Of a stretch of DNA of 64,000 bases, positions 62,858 through 64,000 are shown in pieces. The DNA is from Pontimonas sp. (GTDB lineage Bacteria > Actinomycetota > Actinomycetes > Actinomycetales > Microbacteriaceae). The position numbers and the translations under genes are program-made. Position 1 is the first letter of the stretch, and each line of letters begins with the position of its first letter. The stretch is from positions 248,001 through 312,000 of the forward strand of contig JAGYJI010000006.1 in the NCBI GenBank assembly GCA_018402295.1, read 5' to 3'. Below the pieces are notes generated by a model that saw only the letters and a program-made list of their open reading frames with translations, did no database searches and was not told the DNA's origin.

Positions 62858-63306
62858 ACCTTGGCCCGCCAGCTAATCAGGTAGCTGGTGTTGAACCGTC
62901 GGTCACACTTCGCACACGACACCGGTTTCCCTGGTCTGCGGAATCGAACAATCTCGTGGCCACTGGGGCAAGCACCCACCCACTTAGCTCGCTCGTGGGC
63001 GGGCTCCACGGTGTGGGTGCGGCCCCCTGCGTAACCGATCTGCTGGGCGATGGACCGCCACTTCGGGCCGTGAGCAGCTCGGGGTCCCGCCAGGGCGTGC
63101 GCAATTTCGTGCAGCAGAACCTGGGTGACCTCAGCCGTGGTCGCTTTCTCGGTCAGGTATCGGGAGACCGAGATGGTGTGTGTTCGGTGATCACATTGAC
63201 CAAGCCGGGTGGTGGCGCGATCAAAGCGAAAAGACCAGACTCCCGCAATCTGGTGGGCAGCCAAAAGCCGCACCGCCTCCTGCTCTACCCAGATCGCATC
63301 TGCCAC
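62854..63306 (-). CDS. SprT-like zinc metalloprotease domain protein
   Basis: A 150-residue protein of the SprT/Spartan-like group. The zinc-protease motif is LLHEIAHALAG (HExxH near residues 66-70), and a C-terminal zinc-ribbon has two cysteine pairs (ACPSGHEI and SCAKCDRRFN). Eukaryotic relatives degrade DNA-protein crosslinks; the bacterial role is not proved. GTG 63306 is preceded by TAACCT 6 bases upstream (leaderless). It is divergent from rpoB. Confidence 0.88.
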   Translation of the reverse strand: MADAIWVEQEAVRLLAAHQIAGVWSFRFDRATTRLGQCDHRTHTISVSRYLTEKATTAEVTQVLLHEIAHALAGPRAAHGPKWRSIAQQIGYAGGRTHTVEPAHERAKWVGACPSGHEIVRFRRPGKPVSCAKCDRRFNTSYLISWRAKV

Positions 63307-63374
63307 GTCGACAGGTTAGCGGGGGCCCGCACTAGCAGTGGAAGTTATCCCCAGGGAGTCCCACAAACACAAAG

Positions 63375-63402
63375 TAGACAAATCGTTATAAACGCGTATA
63401 CA
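63375..63402 (+). promoter_or_regulatory. Probable rpoB promoter
   Basis: TAGACA (63375-63380), 16-base spacer, TATACA (63397-63402). It gives a leader of about 160 nt before rpoB. A second weak -10 TATAGC lies near 63465. Long rpoB leaders are usual because of autoregulation; no specific structure is resolved here. Confidence 0.5.
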
Positions 63403-63571
63403 CTAGAGGTTTGCTTCCCTGACTTCTTGTGCCGTCATATTGCGGATGACACGAGAGCCCCGAGTATAGCGGCGGGGTGAACTCATTTGTGCTGAGTTCC
63501 AGTGGTTGCTTCTGGTTCGGTTTGGTCACCCACGATGAGGCTCCGTCAGTGAGCCCTGGAGGTTAATACTC

Positions 63572-64000
63572 TTGGCTGTTGCTCGTTCTGCATCAACTTC
63601 TACTAGCAAGAACGGTCGAGTCGCCCAGCGGCTCTCGTTCGCCAAAATCAATGACACCCTCGAGGTCCCGGATCTGCTGGCATTGCAGACCGAGAGCTTT
63701 GAGTGGCTTGTCGGTTCTCCCTCATGGAAGAAACGAGTAGCTGAGGCCAAGGCCCAGGGTCTGCCCGTTGTGTCCGAGCGGAGCGGTCTTCAGGAGATCT
63801 TCGAGGAGATCTCCCCCATTGAGGACTCGTCGGAAACGATGCAACTGTCGTTCGCGAACCCCTATCTCGAGGACGAGAAGTACTCGATCGACGAGTGCAA
63901 GGAGCGCGGCAAGACCTACGCAGCTCCGCTCTATGTCGAGGCCGAGTTCATGAACCACCAGACCGGTGAGATCAAGACCCAGACCGTCTTCATGGGTGAC
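63572..64000 (+). CDS. rpoB: RNA polymerase beta subunit, N-terminal part (runs off window)
   Basis: The first 143 codons of rpoB. The TTG at 63572 is taken as start because GGAGG lies about 10 bases upstream and MAVARSASTSTSKNGRVAQR fits the actinobacterial N-terminus. RLSFAKINDTLEVPDLLALQ and ESFEWLV follow, then ISPIEDSSETMQLSF and CKERGKTYAAPLYVEAEFMN, all typical of the beta protrusion/lobe. The frame is open to the window end. TTG starts are uncommon but known for this gene. Confidence 0.97.
   Translation, partial: MAVARSASTSTSKNGRVAQRLSFAKINDTLEVPDLLALQTESFEWLVGSPSWKKRVAEAKAQGLPVVSERSGLQEIFEEISPIEDSSETMQLSFANPYLEDEKYSIDECKERGKTYAAPLYVEAEFMNHQTGEIKTQTVFMGD

Noticed and set aside
1..64000. 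CRISPR array, insertion sequence, prophage or integrative element
   Set aside because: No spaced short repeats, transposase, integrase or phage genes were recognised; the only long repeat is the oxidoreductase duplication.

Overview
The window is a dense actinobacterial chromosome segment of moderately high GC. By gene content and order it is most likely from a small-genome, probably aquatic, member of the Microbacteriaceae. The support for this is the order ftsH-folE-folP-folB-folK-DUF3180-two PH-domain proteins-DUF2520-panC-lysS-clpC, a BldC-type regulator next to a 32-residue bS22-like ribosomal protein, an orphan OmpR-type winged-helix regulator, and a three-gene proton-pumping transhydrogenase. 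The genus is not determinable from sequence alone. I see no insertion sequence, prophage, integrase or CRISPR array.

Layout. 0-4 kb: DEAD-box helicase end, EamA transporter, cysK-cysE, plsC, thioredoxin. 4-8 kb: acyl-CoA oxidase-like enzyme, methyltransferase-like membrane protein, TetR regulator, small membrane protein. 8-11 kb: pntA1-pntA2-pntB behind a structured leader. 11-15 kb: YciI protein, SDR, UbiA prenyltransferase plus CrtI-like desaturase, YefM-YoeB, three tRNAs (Phe, Asp, Glu). 15-33 kb: M23 peptidase, ppa, tilS-hpt-ftsH-fol genes-panC-lysS, clpC, GNAT acetyltransferase, radA. 34-45 kb: tRNA-Ser, trhO, VIT transporter, unknown secreted proteins, aldo/keto reductase, MMPL transporter, ddaH, saccharopine dehydrogenase-like protein, DUF2892 protein, a tandem quinone oxidoreductase duplication. 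45-49 kb: pstSCAB. 49-55 kb: kynureninase-tryptophan dioxygenase, DUF4395 protein, photolyase, winged-helix regulator, upp, tadA. 55-64 kb: proC, Trk/Ktr potassium uptake pair, ArsR and BldC regulators, bS22, HAD phosphatase, glutaredoxin, NUDIX, DUF and SprT genes, and the start of rpoB.

Four patterns run through the window. (1) At least sixteen conserved genes carry about twenty-one single-base frame errors, mostly in short homopolymers. Every corrected gene has a whole number of codons and recovers family motifs, so these look like sequencing errors rather than decay. (2) Three distant genes (thioredoxin, DUF2892, DUF4395) share an operator ATACCCC-NN-GGGGTAT whose right half overlaps the -10 box, suggesting a dispersed CsoR/CstR-type regulon. 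(3) Many genes have a TANNNT box 6-7 nt before the start codon, indicating leaderless transcription. (4) Ten of fifteen convergent gene pairs overlap by exactly four bases (YTAR), so the two stop codons interlock.

The most intriguing regulatory element is the pntA leader, where one arm can pair with either of two partners, one of which contains the ribosome binding site.
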